Origin: Anaerolineae bacterium
GTDB taxonomy: Bacteria; Chloroflexota; Anaerolineae; Anaerolineales; Anaerolineaceae
Direction: 5' to 3'
Assembly: GCA_013178185.1 (NCBI GenBank)
Contig: JABLXC010000006.1
Coordinates: forward strand, 1-64,000
DNA: 64,000 nt
In this document: in pieces, positions 23,490 to 33,330 of the stretch
How the letters are laid out: each line of letters starts with the position of its first letter
How positions within the stretch are numbered: the first letter of the stretch is position 1
The notes under the pieces: generated by a model
Databases searched by the model: none
What the model saw: only the letters and a program-made list of their open reading frames with translations
What the model was told of the DNA's origin: nothing
Program-made: the position numbers and the translations under genes

Positions 23490-25967
23490 ATGGAAATTGG
23501 CACTGTACAATCGGTTGATATAGATCAACAAATGCGCACTGCTTACCTGGATTACGCTATGAGCGTGATTGTGGCGCGGGCGCTGCCGGATGCGCGAGAT
23601 GGGCTCAAGCCCGTGCACCGCCGAATTCTTTATGCCATGGATGACCTGGGGATGCGCTCCAATAGCGCTTACAAAAAGTCGGCGCGCATAGTTGGCGAAG
23701 TGTTGGGCAAATATCATCCGCATGGCGATATGGCGGTGTATGACGCCATGGCGCGCATGGCGCAGGACTTTTCCATGCGGTATCCATTGATTGACGGGCA
23801 GGGCAACTTTGGATCGGTGGACGGCGACGCCCCGGCTGCCATGCGCTACACCGAGGCGCGGCTGGGCGCGATGGCAGAGGAAATGCTGGCCGATATTGAT
23901 AAAGACACCGTTGATTTTATTGACAACTTTGACGGCTCTCTTAAAGAACCGGTGGTTTTGCCGGCCCGATTGCCCAACTTGCTGTTGAACGGCTCGGCCG
24001 GTATTGCAGTTGGGATGGCGACCAATATCCCGCCGCACAATCTGCGAGAAGTCAGTAACGCGGTCGCGTATCTGATTGATAACTACGAGAGAATTGAGGA
24101 CATCAACAGCGAGGATCTGATCAAAGCCATACCTGGCCCGGATTTTCCAACAGGCGGCATTATTGTTGGTAGAGAAGGAATTCGGCAAGCCTACAGCACC
24201 GGCCGCGGCCGCCTGGTGATGCGTGGACTAGCGCACATCGAAGAGATCAAAGGCGGGCGGTACTCGATTGTGATTACCGAGATCCCTTACCAGGTAAACA
24301 AGTCGGGGTTGATCGAGCGCATCGCGGACCTGGCACGCGAGGGGAAGCTCGATGCGATTACCGATTTGCGGGATGAGTCGGACCGACGCGGGATGAGCAT
24401 TGTGATCGAACTAAAGCGCGGCGCCCAGCCCCGCCAGGTATTGAACCAGCTTTACAAATATACGCCGCTCCAATCGACTTTTGGCGTTCACCTATTAGCG
24501 CTGGTGGATGGGGAGCCGCGCGTGCTTTCTCTCAAACGGGCTTTGCAAATTTTTATCGAACACCGCCAGCAGATCATCACCCGGCGCTCGCAGTTTGAAC
24601 TGGAAAAAGCGCGCCGCCGCGCCCATGTTTTGGAAGGGCTGCTTATTGCGCTGGCTAACCTGGATGATGTGATTCAGACTATCCGCCAGTCTCCGGACGC
24701 TGATGAGGCAAAAGAGCGGTTGATGAAGCGCTTTCACTTATCCGAGATTCAGGCACAGGCCATTCTGGATATGCAATTGCGACGTCTGGCGCAGCTCGAG
24801 CAAAAGAAGATCGAAGACGAACAGCGCGAGGTGCTGGCGCGCATTGCTTACCTGGAAGACTTGCTGTCTCACCCGCAAAAAATTCTTGAAGTCATTAAGC
24901 AAGACCTGACGGAACTGGCGGAGAAATATGGCGACGAACGCCGTACCCGTATTGCAGCGGATGAGGCCGAGGAATTCACGGAAGCTGACCTGGTGGCCGA
25001 AGAGGATGTTTTGATCAGCATTACCCAACGCGGTTACATTAAACGGGTGGGGATCAAAACCTATCGCACGGGTAACCGAGGGCGGCGCGGCGTGACCGGG
25101 CAGGCGGTGAAAGAAGAAGACGAAGTCTTGATGATGTTGCATGCTCGCACCCTGGATACCATTCTTTTCTTCTCCTCACACGGCAAGGTGTATTCTGAGA
25201 AGGTTTACCAGATTCCAGACGCCAATCGCACCGATCGAGGCATTCCGATCGTTAACCTGTTACCACTCGAGAATGGCGAGAAGATCACGGCAGCTGTACC
25301 GGTTCCGGATTTTGAAGCGGCGGCGTATTGCACCATGGCGACGGTGCACGGCCGCATCAAGCGCGTGGCGCTTTCGGAATTCGCGAATGTCCGGAACTCT
25401 GGCCTGATTTCAATTAATTTGGACAACAAGGATGAACTGGGCTGGGTGCGTTTGACGACCGGCAAGGACGAGATCATCCTTGTCACGACACGTGGACAGG
25501 CTTTGCGCATTTCCGAGGAAGAAATCCGCGCGATGGGCCGCCAGGCTGCGGGCGTGACCGGGATTAAACTCGCGAAGAATGATCGGCTGGCTTCGATGGA
25601 AGTGGTCGAACCCAATGGCGCCTTAATGCTGGTCACTGCAAAGGGGTACGCCAAGCGGACACCCCTGACAGAGTATGCGGCCAAAGGGCGGGCCACCGGG
25701 GGGATCAAGACGATCAAACAGGATGCCTTGCCGCAAATTGGCGAGATTGCCGCGGCGCGGGTGGTTCAGGAAGAGGATGAAGTCACCGTGATCACCACGG
25801 CGGGCATGGTGCTGCGCCTGAAGGTCAGCTCTGTCTCCCCCAGCGGGAGGGCGACGCGCGGCGTGCGGTTCATTAACCTGACAGAAGATGACGCCGTTGC
25901 TTCTCTGGCGCGCATCCCGGCGGATGTTCAGTTAGAAAACGGCAACGGTGGCGGGAATGGCGGCTGA
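23490..25967 (+). CDS. gyrA: DNA gyrase subunit A
   Basis: 825 residues; type IIA topoisomerase breakage-reunion subunit that introduces negative supercoils with GyrB. The catalytic Tyr120 is in [10 protein letters not shown], and the N-terminal winged helix includes [15 protein letters not shown]. In that quinolone-determining region the position equal to E. coli Ser83 is Met81, while Asp87 is conserved (Asp85). The C-terminal pinwheel repeats are present; the GyrA box that permits DNA wrapping reads GRRGVTG (about 529-535) rather than QRRGGKG. The protein ends in a Gly/Asn-rich tail. gyrB is not in the window. A TATAAT box at 23447-23452 probably drives it. Confidence 0.95.
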   Translation: MEIGTVQSVDIDQQMRTAYLDYAMSVIVARALPDARDGLKPVHRRILYAMDDLGMRSNSAYKKSARIVGEVLGKYHPHGDMAVYDAMARMAQDFSMRYPLIDGQGNFGSVDGDAPAAMRYTEARLGAMAEEMLADIDKDTVDFIDNFDGSLKEPVVLPARLPNLLLNGSAGIAVGMATNIPPHNLREVSNAVAYLIDNYERIEDINSEDLIKAIPGPDFPTGGIIVGREGIRQAYSTGRGRLVMRGLAHIEEIKGGRYSIVITEIPYQVNKSGLIERIADLAREGKLDAITDLRDESDRRGMSIVIELKRGAQPRQVLNQLYKYTPLQSTFGVHLLALVDGEPRVLSLKRALQIFIEHRQQIITRRSQFELEKARRRAHVLEGLLIALANLDDVIQTIRQSPDADEAKERLMKRFHLSEIQAQAILDMQLRRLAQLEQKKIEDEQREVLARIAYLEDLLSHPQKILEVIKQDLTELAEKYGDERRTRIAADEAEEFTEADLVAEEDVLISITQRGYIKRVGIKTYRTGNRGRRGVTGQAVKEEDEVLMMLHARTLDTILFFSSHGKVYSEKVYQIPDANRTDRGIPIVNLLPLENGEKITAAVPVPDFEAAAYCTMATVHGRIKRVALSEFANVRNSGLISINLDNKDELGWVRLTTGKDEIILVTTRGQALRISEEEIRAMGRQAAGVTGIKLAKNDRLASMEVVEPNGALMLVTAKGYAKRTPLTEYAAKGRATGGIKTIKQDALPQIGEIAAARVVQEEDEVTVITTAGMVLRLKVSSVSPSGRATRGVRFINLTEDDAVASLARIPADVQLENGNGGGNGG

Positions 25968-25968
25968 T

Positions 25969-26193
25969 TTAAAAGAATGGCGGGACGATCTTTTCAAAGA
26001 TTAACAGGGCAAAAATGCCGCAAACGCAGGTCATCAACAAGAGGACCAGCGCGATCAAAAAGCGTTGCGGCGGGGTCATCCCCAAAAAGTTTTTAGGCTG
26101 CCCTTTTTTGCGCTTTTTGCGCACAATTTCCTCTTCAAGAGGCGCTTCTTCCTCGATGAAAGAGGAGGCTGAATTGCGCAAGTCATCTAACAT
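25969..26193 (-). CDS. Small single-pass membrane protein
   Basis: 74 residues: an acidic N-terminus (EEEAPLEEE), a basic cluster (RKKRKKGQPK) and one C-terminal membrane helix (about 45-68). The arrangement suggests an N-in/C-out anchor. It ends one base after gyrA, convergent, and lies 18 bp downstream of birA with which it is probably co-transcribed. The reading frame has normal codon use for the neighbourhood. No family recognised. Confidence 0.6.
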   Translation of the reverse strand: MLDDLRNSASSFIEEEAPLEEEIVRKKRKKGQPKNFLGMTPPQRFLIALVLLLMTCVCGIFALLIFEKIVPPFF

Positions 26194-26211
26194 AAGCTAC
26201 CTCCCCGGTTT

Positions 26212-26997
26212 TTAGCGGTTGGCTTCCACCGGTCGCAGGCGGACATCGCCAGCCTGAATAAGAACTATTTTACCCGTTTCTACCTGCAAGCGCAGGCTAC
26301 CGTCACCTTCTAATCCGATCAAAACGCCCACCAGGGCGGTGTGGTCTGCCTGCTCGATGCGGACCACCTTCCCTTTGTACGCCAGGCGGTTTTCCCAGGC
26401 TTGAATAAATTGTAGCGATCCTATGGCAGGACGCAAGGATTTTATGCGGTCCAACAGATTTGCCAGCAGCTCGACCCGTTCGACCTTGTATCCCAGTGCG
26501 GCTTCGATGCAGGTCGCCGGAAAGAGGACCTGGTTGCGGGCGGGCACCGATTCGGGTGCAACATTCACGCCAATTCCCAGGATCACGGCCTGGGGGCGGC
26601 CGCCCTGCCAGGAGGCTTCTGCCAGGATGCCGGCTGTCTTTTGACCTTCGATGAGGACATCGTTCGGCCACTTGATCTGGCTTTCTAGCCTGTAATCATA
26701 TTTTAGAACGTCACTGAGCGCCAGCGCTCCGAGGGCGGTGAACAACGCCAGGCGGGGGGTTTCCTGCTCGGTTGGGCGGAGGATGAGGCTGAAAGCCAGC
26801 GCCGTCCCGGCGGGGGTAATCCAGCGGCGCTGCAACCGGCCACGCCCGGCGGTCTGGCGGTCGGCGATTACGATGGAGAAATCGGGCGCATTTTGATCAG
26901 CCCATTCCAGCGCGTCGTCGTTGGTGGAGCCGGTGGTTTTAAAGAAACGCAGCGCGGCGACCTGGCGAAGAGCTGTCTTTAAGGTTTGCTCGTCCAT
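26212..26997 (-). CDS. birA: Biotin--[acetyl-CoA-carboxylase] ligase (class I)
   Basis: 261 residues. The catalytic loop is GRGRLQRRW (about 49-57), the substrate-binding motif KWPNDVLIEG is near 105, and a small SH3-like C-terminal domain follows. It activates biotin to biotinyl-AMP and attaches it to the lysine of carboxylase carrier proteins. There is no N-terminal helix-turn-helix, so unlike E. coli BirA it is not a repressor. It is oriented away from the hsp20 terminator; the downstream small membrane protein gene is probably in the same transcript. Confidence 0.93.
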   Translation of the reverse strand: MDEQTLKTALRQVAALRFFKTTGSTNDDALEWADQNAPDFSIVIADRQTAGRGRLQRRWITPAGTALAFSLILRPTEQETPRLALFTALGALALSDVLKYDYRLESQIKWPNDVLIEGQKTAGILAEASWQGGRPQAVILGIGVNVAPESVPARNQVLFPATCIEAALGYKVERVELLANLLDRIKSLRPAIGSLQFIQAWENRLAYKGKVVRIEQADHTALVGVLIGLEGDGSLRLQVETGKIVLIQAGDVRLRPVEANR

Positions 26998-27059
26998 GCG
27001 ATAATTGTACTTCAGATCGCTGAGGTCTGGCGGGCGGCGAGACTACTGCTACTGGCGAT

Positions 27060-27096
27060 AAAAAAGCCCCGCCCTGGGCTTTTGTTTCAGGGCGGG
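27060..27096 (-). terminator. Rho-independent terminator of hsp20
   Basis: Read on the minus strand, CCCGCCCTG and CAGGGCGGG (27096-27068) form a 9-bp GC stem over an 11-nt loop, followed by GCTTTTTTATC. Confidence 0.88.
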
Positions 27097-27118
27097 ACGA
27101 CTGATGGGGTTGATAACC

Positions 27119-27532
27119 TTACTTGGTGACGACTTTGATCATCTTTGGCCGGGCTTCTTCTGCCTTCGGCACCCGCAGGGTCAAGACGCCGCTGTCGAGC
27201 GATGCTTCGGCTTTGTTGGGGTTCAAGGGATCAGGCAGGGTCAGGGTGCGGCAGAACTTGCCACTTGGGCGTTCCTGGATCAGATAGTTGGCGTTGCTTT
27301 CTGCATCGTTTTTGAACTCACCCTGAATGCTGACAGTCTCATTGACGATCTGGATGTTCAGGTCTTCGGCTTTTAGACCCGGCAGCAGCGCTGTGATGGT
27401 AAAGGCGTCTTCTTCAGCTTTGACATCCACGGGGAAGAAGACACTGCGTTCTGTCGGCTGCCATTCGGGCTCTACCATTCGTTCGATCATGCGGCGGGCG
27501 CGATTTGAGAATGGGCTGATATAAAGGGTCAT
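27119..27532 (-). CDS. Small heat-shock protein, Hsp20/alpha-crystallin family
   Basis: 137 residues with one alpha-crystallin domain (about 38-130). Family marks include AFTITALLPGLKAEDLNIQI, and the final beta-strand motif SGVLTLRVPKAEEARP. It is an ATP-independent holdase forming oligomers. Start ATG is preceded by GGAGGT. A minus-strand TATTAT box lies about 55 bp upstream; no CIRCE element is visible. Its own terminator follows. No other chaperone gene is adjacent. Confidence 0.93.
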   Translation of the reverse strand: MTLYISPFSNRARRMIERMVEPEWQPTERSVFFPVDVKAEEDAFTITALLPGLKAEDLNIQIVNETVSIQGEFKNDAESNANYLIQERPSGKFCRTLTLPDPLNPNKAEASLDSGVLTLRVPKAEEARPKMIKVVTK

Positions 27533-27785
27533 GGTGTACCTCCATTTTTACGATCTATTTGATATCGAATGTTTTGTTGATTGGAATAATACCGCCCCAA
27601 TATATGAGGGATGCAAACAAAAGATAGAAATTACATAAGAAATGCGGCACAACTTTTGGCTCGTATATAGAAGAAACAAAGCTCAACCAATGACAAATTG
27701 AGTTTCTAATCGTGCCTTAACAATCTTGTTCAGTCTTTGCGGGGTTGAATTGTGATATCATATCCCCATCGGAGTGCTATTGAAA

Positions 27786-28142
27786 ATGGATGAAAAAATA
27801 ACAATTATCGAAGGTCCGCCGCCAACCTTTGAAGACATTGATGACGGCTGGGCACTGGGGTTGAACGAAGGCCCGGAATTTTATGATATGGCGATGACGC
27901 GCCTGCGCACTTTTAACGGGCCGGCGCTGGTGGAGCGTTGCCACAAGGCCTGGAGCAGGCAAGAACCCATCTTTCTTCATTACCGGAATGCGATGGGCTT
28001 GGAGGAAAAAGTTCCTATCCTGGCGGCGCGCGCCATGGAAGCCAACGAGGGGCAGGTGCTTGTCCTTTGGATCCGCCGCACGGCTGAAGAGGAAGACTTT
28101 GATCTCGACCTGGACGACGGCTCTGGAGAAGCCGGAGAGTAA
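27786..28142 (+). CDS. Acidic protein of unknown function at the head of the operon
   Basis: 119 residues, soluble and very acidic, especially the C-terminus (EEEDFDLDLDDGSGEAGE). The rest has a small alpha/beta look with GLNEGPEFYDMAMTRL and IFLHYRNAMGLEEKVPILAA. No recognised domain. GGAG lies 11 bases upstream of ATG 27786; a TTG at 27780 or GTG at 27774 are alternatives. It ends 3 bp before the cysteine-desulfurase-like gene, so the two are surely co-transcribed and possibly function together. Confidence 0.6.
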   Translation: MDEKITIIEGPPPTFEDIDDGWALGLNEGPEFYDMAMTRLRTFNGPALVERCHKAWSRQEPIFLHYRNAMGLEEKVPILAARAMEANEGQVLVLWIRRTAEEEDFDLDLDDGSGEAGE

Positions 28143-28145
28143 GAA

Positions 28146-29402
28146 ATGCCGCTGGATGCATCGCTTGTCCGCAGCCAGTTTCCTGCCCTCAGCCGCCCGA
28201 CAATTTTTCTGGATAACCCCGGCGGGACGCAGATTGCCCGCCAGAGCCTGGAAAAGCTTAAGAGCTATTTAATTGAGTGTAACGCCAATCATGGCGGCGC
28301 TTTCCCAACCAGCGTTGAATCGGACGGGCGCGTCGAGGCTGCTCGCGCCGCGATGGCCGATTTTCTGAACGCCTCTCGCTCGGAGGAGATCGTCTTTGGC
28401 CCCAATATGACGACGCTGACCTATAACATCAGCCGGGCGCTGGGAAGGGAGTTTCGGTCGGGGGATACCCTCGTGGTCACCCGCCTGGATCACGACGCCA
28501 ACATCTCTCCGTGGCTGCAAATCGCCGAAGACCGGGGCTGTAAGGTGCGCTGGGTGGATTTTCACCCGGAGGATGGCACGCTGGACCTGGAGGATCTTGC
28601 AAAAGCGCTGGAGGAGCGCCCCCGCCTTCTGGCGGTGGGGTATGCTTCGAACGCGCTGGGGACGATCAATCCCATGAAGAAGATCATTTCTTTGGCGCAT
28701 GCGGCGGGTGCATGGGTTTATGTAGATGCGGTGCAGTACGCTCCGCACGGCCCGATTGACGTGAAAGAGCTGGATTGCGATTTTTTGGTCTGTTCGGCTT
28801 ATAAGTTCTTTGGCCCTCACCTGGGCATTCTCTATGGGAAGTATGCACTTTTGGAGTCGCTGGCGGCTTACCGCGTCCGGCCTGCGCCTCCGGAGCCCCC
28901 TCATAAATTCGAAACCGGTACCGGTAGTTTTGAGGCGGTTTGTGGGCTACACGGCGCGCTGGATTACTTCGAGTGGCTGGGTAAAACGCTGGCAGGCGAG
29001 TTCGGCGAGATCTTCTGGGGAGCGTTTCAGGGCCGCCGGTTGATCTATAAGCAGGCGCTGGCTGCTATCCAGGCTTATGAGGTGGAGTTGAACCGCGCTA
29101 TGTTAGAGGTTTTGCAGTCTACACCGGGTTTGAAGGTTTATGGACTTACAGACATGCGCAAGCTGGATCAGCGCGTGCCTACATTCTCTTTTACGCTGGA
29201 AGGGTGGACGCCGCTCGAGGCGGCAAAACACCTTGCCGAAGCAAGGATCAATGTTTGGGATGGGAACTTCTATGCGCCCGCGGTGACGGAGAGGCTTGGG
29301 CTGGAAGATAAAGGCGGACTGGTGCGGGTGGGCGCTACCCATTATAACACCCTGGATGAGGTAAACTGGTTGCAATTGGCTCTGAGGGCATTGGCCGGGT
29401 AG
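28146..29402 (+). CDS. Cysteine desulfurase-like class-V aminotransferase
   Basis: 418 residues of PLP fold-type I, resembling the cysteine desulfurase-like subgroup (TIGR01976 type). The PLP lysine is in CSAYKFFGPHLG (Lys near 220), the aspartate/His region in YVDAVQYAPHGPIDV, and a substrate loop in RPAPPEPPHKFETGTGSFE. The mobile active-site cysteine loop of SufS/IscS (S-x-C) is not evident, so real desulfurase activity is uncertain; another amino acid may be the substrate. It is not beside suf or isc genes. Second gene in an eight-gene run. Confidence 0.82.
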   Translation: MPLDASLVRSQFPALSRPTIFLDNPGGTQIARQSLEKLKSYLIECNANHGGAFPTSVESDGRVEAARAAMADFLNASRSEEIVFGPNMTTLTYNISRALGREFRSGDTLVVTRLDHDANISPWLQIAEDRGCKVRWVDFHPEDGTLDLEDLAKALEERPRLLAVGYASNALGTINPMKKIISLAHAAGAWVYVDAVQYAPHGPIDVKELDCDFLVCSAYKFFGPHLGILYGKYALLESLAAYRVRPAPPEPPHKFETGTGSFEAVCGLHGALDYFEWLGKTLAGEFGEIFWGAFQGRRLIYKQALAAIQAYEVELNRAMLEVLQSTPGLKVYGLTDMRKLDQRVPTFSFTLEGWTPLEAAKHLAEARINVWDGNFYAPAVTERLGLEDKGGLVRVGATHYNTLDEVNWLQLALRALAG

Positions 29403-29423
29403 GTGAATGTTATAATCAAGGAT

Positions 29424-30725
29424 ATGAGCAAAAAATTTAAGATACCTTTACTGGTAATCGGCGCAATTGTGCTATTGGGGATCACAGCAGCGGCTGTGCC
29501 GGGCATTCGCGACCGCATTGCCTGGCGGGTCGAGCAGGCGCGCGTGCGGATTTTCTATGCGCTCTTCCCACCGGAAGAGGCGGTTTTTACCCCGAATTCT
29601 ACCCCTCAAAATGTGGATGAAGTGGTTCAGGCGACGTTCCATGCAGCAACGGCGCTGGCAAATATTGCTCCTACCTTCACGGCTGCGCCGCAGGATAATG
29701 CAACGCCGACCGCGGCGGTAACGCCTACTCCTTTGCCCTCCAGCTTTTCTTTGCAAGGCGTTCGCTATGAAGACCAGCACGGCTTGTGGAATTACTGCGC
29801 GCCGGCCACGCTCTCGATGGGGCTCTCTTTTTGGGGATGGGAGGGCAATCGCGTGACGGCCGGTGAGTGGCTTAAGCCGTTCGAAAAAGATAAAAACGTG
29901 ATGCCCTATGAGATGCAGGCCTTTGTGGAAGAACAAACCAGCTTTAAGGCGGCATTGCGTTCTGGGGGTACCTTAGAGCTTGTAAAAAAATTGATTGTTG
30001 GGGGATACCCGGTTCTGATCGAAAAGGGCACCTATATCCGTGAGACAACCACCGGGCGGGTGAGCTGGATGGGGCATTATAACGTTTTGACCGGTTATGA
30101 TGACGGCAAGAAGCAATTCATCGCTCAAGATTCTTATTACTCGGCGGATTATCCCCTGGATTACTCCCTGCTGCAGGGCGAATGGCGCGCCTTCAACTAC
30201 GTTTTTATGGTCATTTACCCCCCAGAGCAGGAAGCGCGCCTGATGGCTTTGTTAGGCGAGTATGCCGATGCGGTCAACAGCCAACAGATTGCTGCCAGGA
30301 TTGCCTCGGATGAGATTGCTTCTCTGAGCGGGGTGGACCAATTTTTTGCCTGGTTTAATCGCGGCAGCAGCCTGGTGCAACTCCAGGATTACGCCGGCGC
30401 GGCCCAGGCTTACGACGAGGCTTTCCGGTTGTACCCCAACCTGGAGAGGGATCTGCGTCCCTGGCGGATCATGTGGTATCAAACCGGACCTTATTTTGCT
30501 TATTATTACTCGGGACGCTACCAGGACGTGATTGACCTGGCGACGACCACGCTGGATGCGGCCTCTGAACCGTATCTGGAAGAAAATTTTTACTGGCGGG
30601 CGCGCGCTCGCGCTGCCCTGGGCGACACCCAGGGCGCGGTGGACGATTTACGCACCAGCTTGAAGTATCACCCCAATTTTTCGCCCAGTGTGCTGGTATT
30701 ACAGGAGATGGGTTATTCTCCGTGA
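29424..30725 (+). CDS. C39-like cysteine peptidase with TPR repeats, membrane-anchored
   Basis: 433 residues: N-terminal membrane helix (about 6-25), a Thr/Pro/Ala linker, a papain-like C39_2 domain and C-terminal tetratricopeptide repeats (about 300-430). Catalytic residues are readable: Cys in WNYCAPATLSMGL, His in GHYNVLTGYD, Asp in AQDSYYS. The domain should be outside the membrane. Targets are unknown; C39 domains often trim leader peptides or act on cell-surface proteins. A paralog with the same architecture lies at 62435-63739. ATG 29424 with AAGGAT is preferred over GTG 29403. The sbcD start follows 2 nt after its stop. Confidence 0.82.
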   Translation: MSKKFKIPLLVIGAIVLLGITAAAVPGIRDRIAWRVEQARVRIFYALFPPEEAVFTPNSTPQNVDEVVQATFHAATALANIAPTFTAAPQDNATPTAAVTPTPLPSSFSLQGVRYEDQHGLWNYCAPATLSMGLSFWGWEGNRVTAGEWLKPFEKDKNVMPYEMQAFVEEQTSFKAALRSGGTLELVKKLIVGGYPVLIEKGTYIRETTTGRVSWMGHYNVLTGYDDGKKQFIAQDSYYSADYPLDYSLLQGEWRAFNYVFMVIYPPEQEARLMALLGEYADAVNSQQIAARIASDEIASLSGVDQFFAWFNRGSSLVQLQDYAGAAQAYDEAFRLYPNLERDLRPWRIMWYQTGPYFAYYYSGRYQDVIDLATTTLDAASEPYLEENFYWRARARAALGDTQGAVDDLRTSLKYHPNFSPSVLVLQEMGYSP

Positions 30726-30727
30726 CC

Positions 30728-31972
30728 ATGTTGAAAATCCTGCATTTCGCCGACGCCCATATTGATATGGCTGCTCATGGCAGACATGATCCTCAAACCG
30801 GCTTGCCGCTGCGGGTGATGGATTTTCTAAAGTCGCTTGATACCATTGTGGATACGGCTGTGCAAGAGCGGGTGGATCTGGTTTTGTTCGCCGGAGATGC
30901 ATACAAAGACCGCTCGCCTGCACCGACTTTTCAACGCGAGTGGGGCCGGCGGATCATGCGCCTCTCTGAAGCGGGCATCCGAACGCTTCTGTTGGTCGGC
31001 AATCATGATATCTCTCCAGCCGTCGGGCGCGCCACCGCTTTGCAGGAATATGATACGCTCCAGGTTCCGCATGTGCGGTTGATCAGCCAGCCCCGCCTGC
31101 TCAAACCGGTTGACCTGGAAGAATTGCCGCTTCAGGTCATGGCGCTGCCGTGGATCTCCCGCTCTAGCCTGATGGGGATGCTCGAGTTGAGCGGGAAGGC
31201 CCCAGCTGCGATTTTTGGGGCATTGGAAGCCCGGCTAAGTGAACTGGTGGATACCTGGATGAAGGATGTCACCCAGAGTTTGCCCCTGGTCCTGGCTGCC
31301 CACGCCTCTGTGCAGGGCGCCGTATACGGGGGAGAGCGCAGCGTCATGCTGGGGGGAGACTTGGTGCTACCGCTTGGATTGGTCACGGATGCGCGCTTCG
31401 ATTACGTTGCCTTAGGGCATATCCATAAAGCCCAAGACGTCAACAAAGACCACCAGCCGCCGGTTGTGTACCCTGGTTCGATCGAGCGGGTCGATTTTGG
31501 CGAAGCCGCAGACGACAAGTACTTTGTCATTGCGCATATAGAAAAAGGGCAGCCCACCCGGGTGGAGTGGCGGAAACTCAATGGAAGGCGATTTATTGAC
31601 CGGTTTGTACGGATCGCCACCGGAGACCACTTTATGCAACAGGTGCTCTCGGCTTTGCCTTCTCAGGATGAGATGTCGGGGGCATTTGTGCGTTTGATCA
31701 TCGAGTACCCTCGCCATCTGGATTCACACCTTGATGAAACGGCCCTGCGGCGCTACGCCGACGCAGCGTTAGAATTCCATTTGGTTCGCCGGCCGCAAAT
31801 GGAAGCTCGCTTGCGTCTCCCCAATGATCAGACGATCAATAGCTTGACGCCGTTTGAATTGCTCGAGCTATATTGGAAGACGATGAAAATTAATCCGAAA
31901 GAAGCCGAAACGCTCCAAAAACTTGCGATTGAAATATTGTCAGAAGATCAACAATCAAGTGAGGGGATTTAA
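30728..31972 (+). CDS. sbcD: SbcD/Mre11-like exonuclease subunit
   Basis: 414 residues of the calcineurin-like phosphoesterase fold. Metal motifs in order: HFADAHIDM (motif I, with Ala-Asp-Ala in place of S/T-D-x), AGDAYKD (II), VGNHDIS (III), AAHASVQGA and ALGHIHKAQ (IV/V). The C-terminal part is the SbcD/Mre11 capping region. With SbcC it forms an ATP-dependent double-strand exonuclease/endonuclease that processes blocked ends and hairpins. It starts right after the C39 gene. Unusually, its partner gene sbcC is separated from it by an HlyC/CNNM gene. Confidence 0.9.
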   Translation: MLKILHFADAHIDMAAHGRHDPQTGLPLRVMDFLKSLDTIVDTAVQERVDLVLFAGDAYKDRSPAPTFQREWGRRIMRLSEAGIRTLLLVGNHDISPAVGRATALQEYDTLQVPHVRLISQPRLLKPVDLEELPLQVMALPWISRSSLMGMLELSGKAPAAIFGALEARLSELVDTWMKDVTQSLPLVLAAHASVQGAVYGGERSVMLGGDLVLPLGLVTDARFDYVALGHIHKAQDVNKDHQPPVVYPGSIERVDFGEAADDKYFVIAHIEKGQPTRVEWRKLNGRRFIDRFVRIATGDHFMQQVLSALPSQDEMSGAFVRLIIEYPRHLDSHLDETALRRYADAALEFHLVRRPQMEARLRLPNDQTINSLTPFELLELYWKTMKINPKEAETLQKLAIEILSEDQQSSEGI

Positions 31973-31977
31973 GGGGA

Positions 31978-33330
31978 ATGAGCGAGACGTTCTGGGAAGC
32001 GCTGTTGATTTTCTTCCTGATTACTTTGAACGGCGTGTTTGCAATGTCGGAACTGGCGCTTGTCTCGGCGCGCAAAGTGCGCCTTCAGCAGCGCGCCGAA
32101 GACGGCGATAAGCGGGCGCGCGTTGCACTGGATTTGGTTGGAAACCCCAACCGGCTGCTTTCGACTGTTCAAATTGGGATCACGCTGGTGGGCGTATTTT
32201 CCGGCGCTTTGGGCGGCGCAACGCTGGCAACCGAATTGCAAGATGTACTAAAGAAAGCAAGCTGGCTGGCGCGGTACAGCCGCGAAATCTCCCTTATTTT
32301 GGTTGTCCTGCCGATCACCTATCTTTCGCTCGTCATCGGTGAGCTGATTCCTAAGCGGCTGGCGCTGGCAAACCCTGAGCGGATTGCGCTGCTTATGGCG
32401 CGCCCGATGCAGGCGCTTTCGTGGCTCATGCGGCCGGTTGTCTGGCTGCTCAGCCGGTCAACCGAGCTGGGGGTGCGAGCGATGGGCGCGCCTTCGAGCC
32501 CGGAGCCGCTGGTAACAGAGGAAGAAATCCGCGTCATGTTGGAACAAGGCGCTCTGACGGGCGTTTTGCAAGAGGTGGAACAGGATATTGTCGAGAGTGT
32601 TTTTCGTTTTGCGGACCGGACGGTGGACGCCATCATGACCTCACGTCTGGATATTGTCTGGCTGGATATTGAAGAGCCCTTCGATGAGATCTTAAAAAAA
32701 GTGATCGAAAGCCGCCACACGATTTTTCCGGTGGCACAGGGCAGCCTGGATAATGTTCTTGGTATCCTATCCGTGAAGGATTTGCTGCCGGTCATTGGAA
32801 AGCGTCAGGAGGTGGACCTGAAATTGCTGCTCAAACAGCCCTTTTTTGCCCCTGAGAGCATGCCGGCGCTTAAAGTGTTGGAAGAAGTAAAGCGCTCTGG
32901 AGTGCCTGTTGCGCTGGTGATTGATGAATTCGGTGGCGTTCTGGGGATGGTAACCTCGCAGGATATCCTCACCGCTTTTGTGGGGGATATCCCGGATGCG
33001 GGCCAGGAGGCTGAACACCAAGCGGTGCAGCGCGCCGATGGCTCCTGGCTTTTTGATGGTTTGCTGCGTGTAGATGAATTGAAGGAATTGCTGGAAGTGG
33101 ATGAATTGCCGGATGAGGAACGCCTGGGATACCAGACGGTGGGTGGTATGCTGATGAGCGCCTTGGGGATGATCCCGGAACCCGGGCAGTTTTTAGAGTG
33201 GCGCGGGTTCCGGTTTGAGGTAGTGGATATGGATGGTCACCGGGTGGATAAAGTTTTGGTGACGCCTTTAGAGAAAAACCCGGCGGCGGACGACTCCCGC
33301 GAAAAAAATAACCAGTCCAGGTCAAGATGA
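31978..33330 (+). CDS. CNNM/CorC-HlyC family membrane protein
   Basis: 450 residues: DUF21/CNNM membrane domain with about four helices (1-180), a pair of CBS domains (about 205-330, with AIMTSRLDIVWLDIEEP and VIDEFGGVLGMVTSQDIL), and a C-terminal CorC_HlyC transporter-associated domain (about 350-430, ERLGYQTVGGMLM). Proteins of this type (YqxC, CorB, MpfA) act in Mg2+ efflux; the old name hemolysin is misleading. AAGGGG precedes ATG 31978, and its stop overlaps the sbcC start by 4 nt (ATGA). It is inserted between sbcD and sbcC. Confidence 0.92.
   Translation: MSETFWEALLIFFLITLNGVFAMSELALVSARKVRLQQRAEDGDKRARVALDLVGNPNRLLSTVQIGITLVGVFSGALGGATLATELQDVLKKASWLARYSREISLILVVLPITYLSLVIGELIPKRLALANPERIALLMARPMQALSWLMRPVVWLLSRSTELGVRAMGAPSSPEPLVTEEEIRVMLEQGALTGVLQEVEQDIVESVFRFADRTVDAIMTSRLDIVWLDIEEPFDEILKKVIESRHTIFPVAQGSLDNVLGILSVKDLLPVIGKRQEVDLKLLLKQPFFAPESMPALKVLEEVKRSGVPVALVIDEFGGVLGMVTSQDILTAFVGDIPDAGQEAEHQAVQRADGSWLFDGLLRVDELKELLEVDELPDEERLGYQTVGGMLMSALGMIPEPGQFLEWRGFRFEVVDMDGHRVDKVLVTPLEKNPAADDSREKNNQSRSR

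Noticed and set aside
23349-24188. 280-codon minus-strand frame over the gyrA 5' half
   Set aside because: It is antisense to well-conserved gyrA codons, has no domain and no ribosome-binding site.
28269-28904. 211-codon minus-strand frame inside the cysteine-desulfurase-like gene
   Set aside because: Antisense to conserved PLP-enzyme sequence and without start signals.
28146-29402. True SufS/IscS naming
   Set aside because: The mobile catalytic cysteine loop is not evident, so the family name is kept general.
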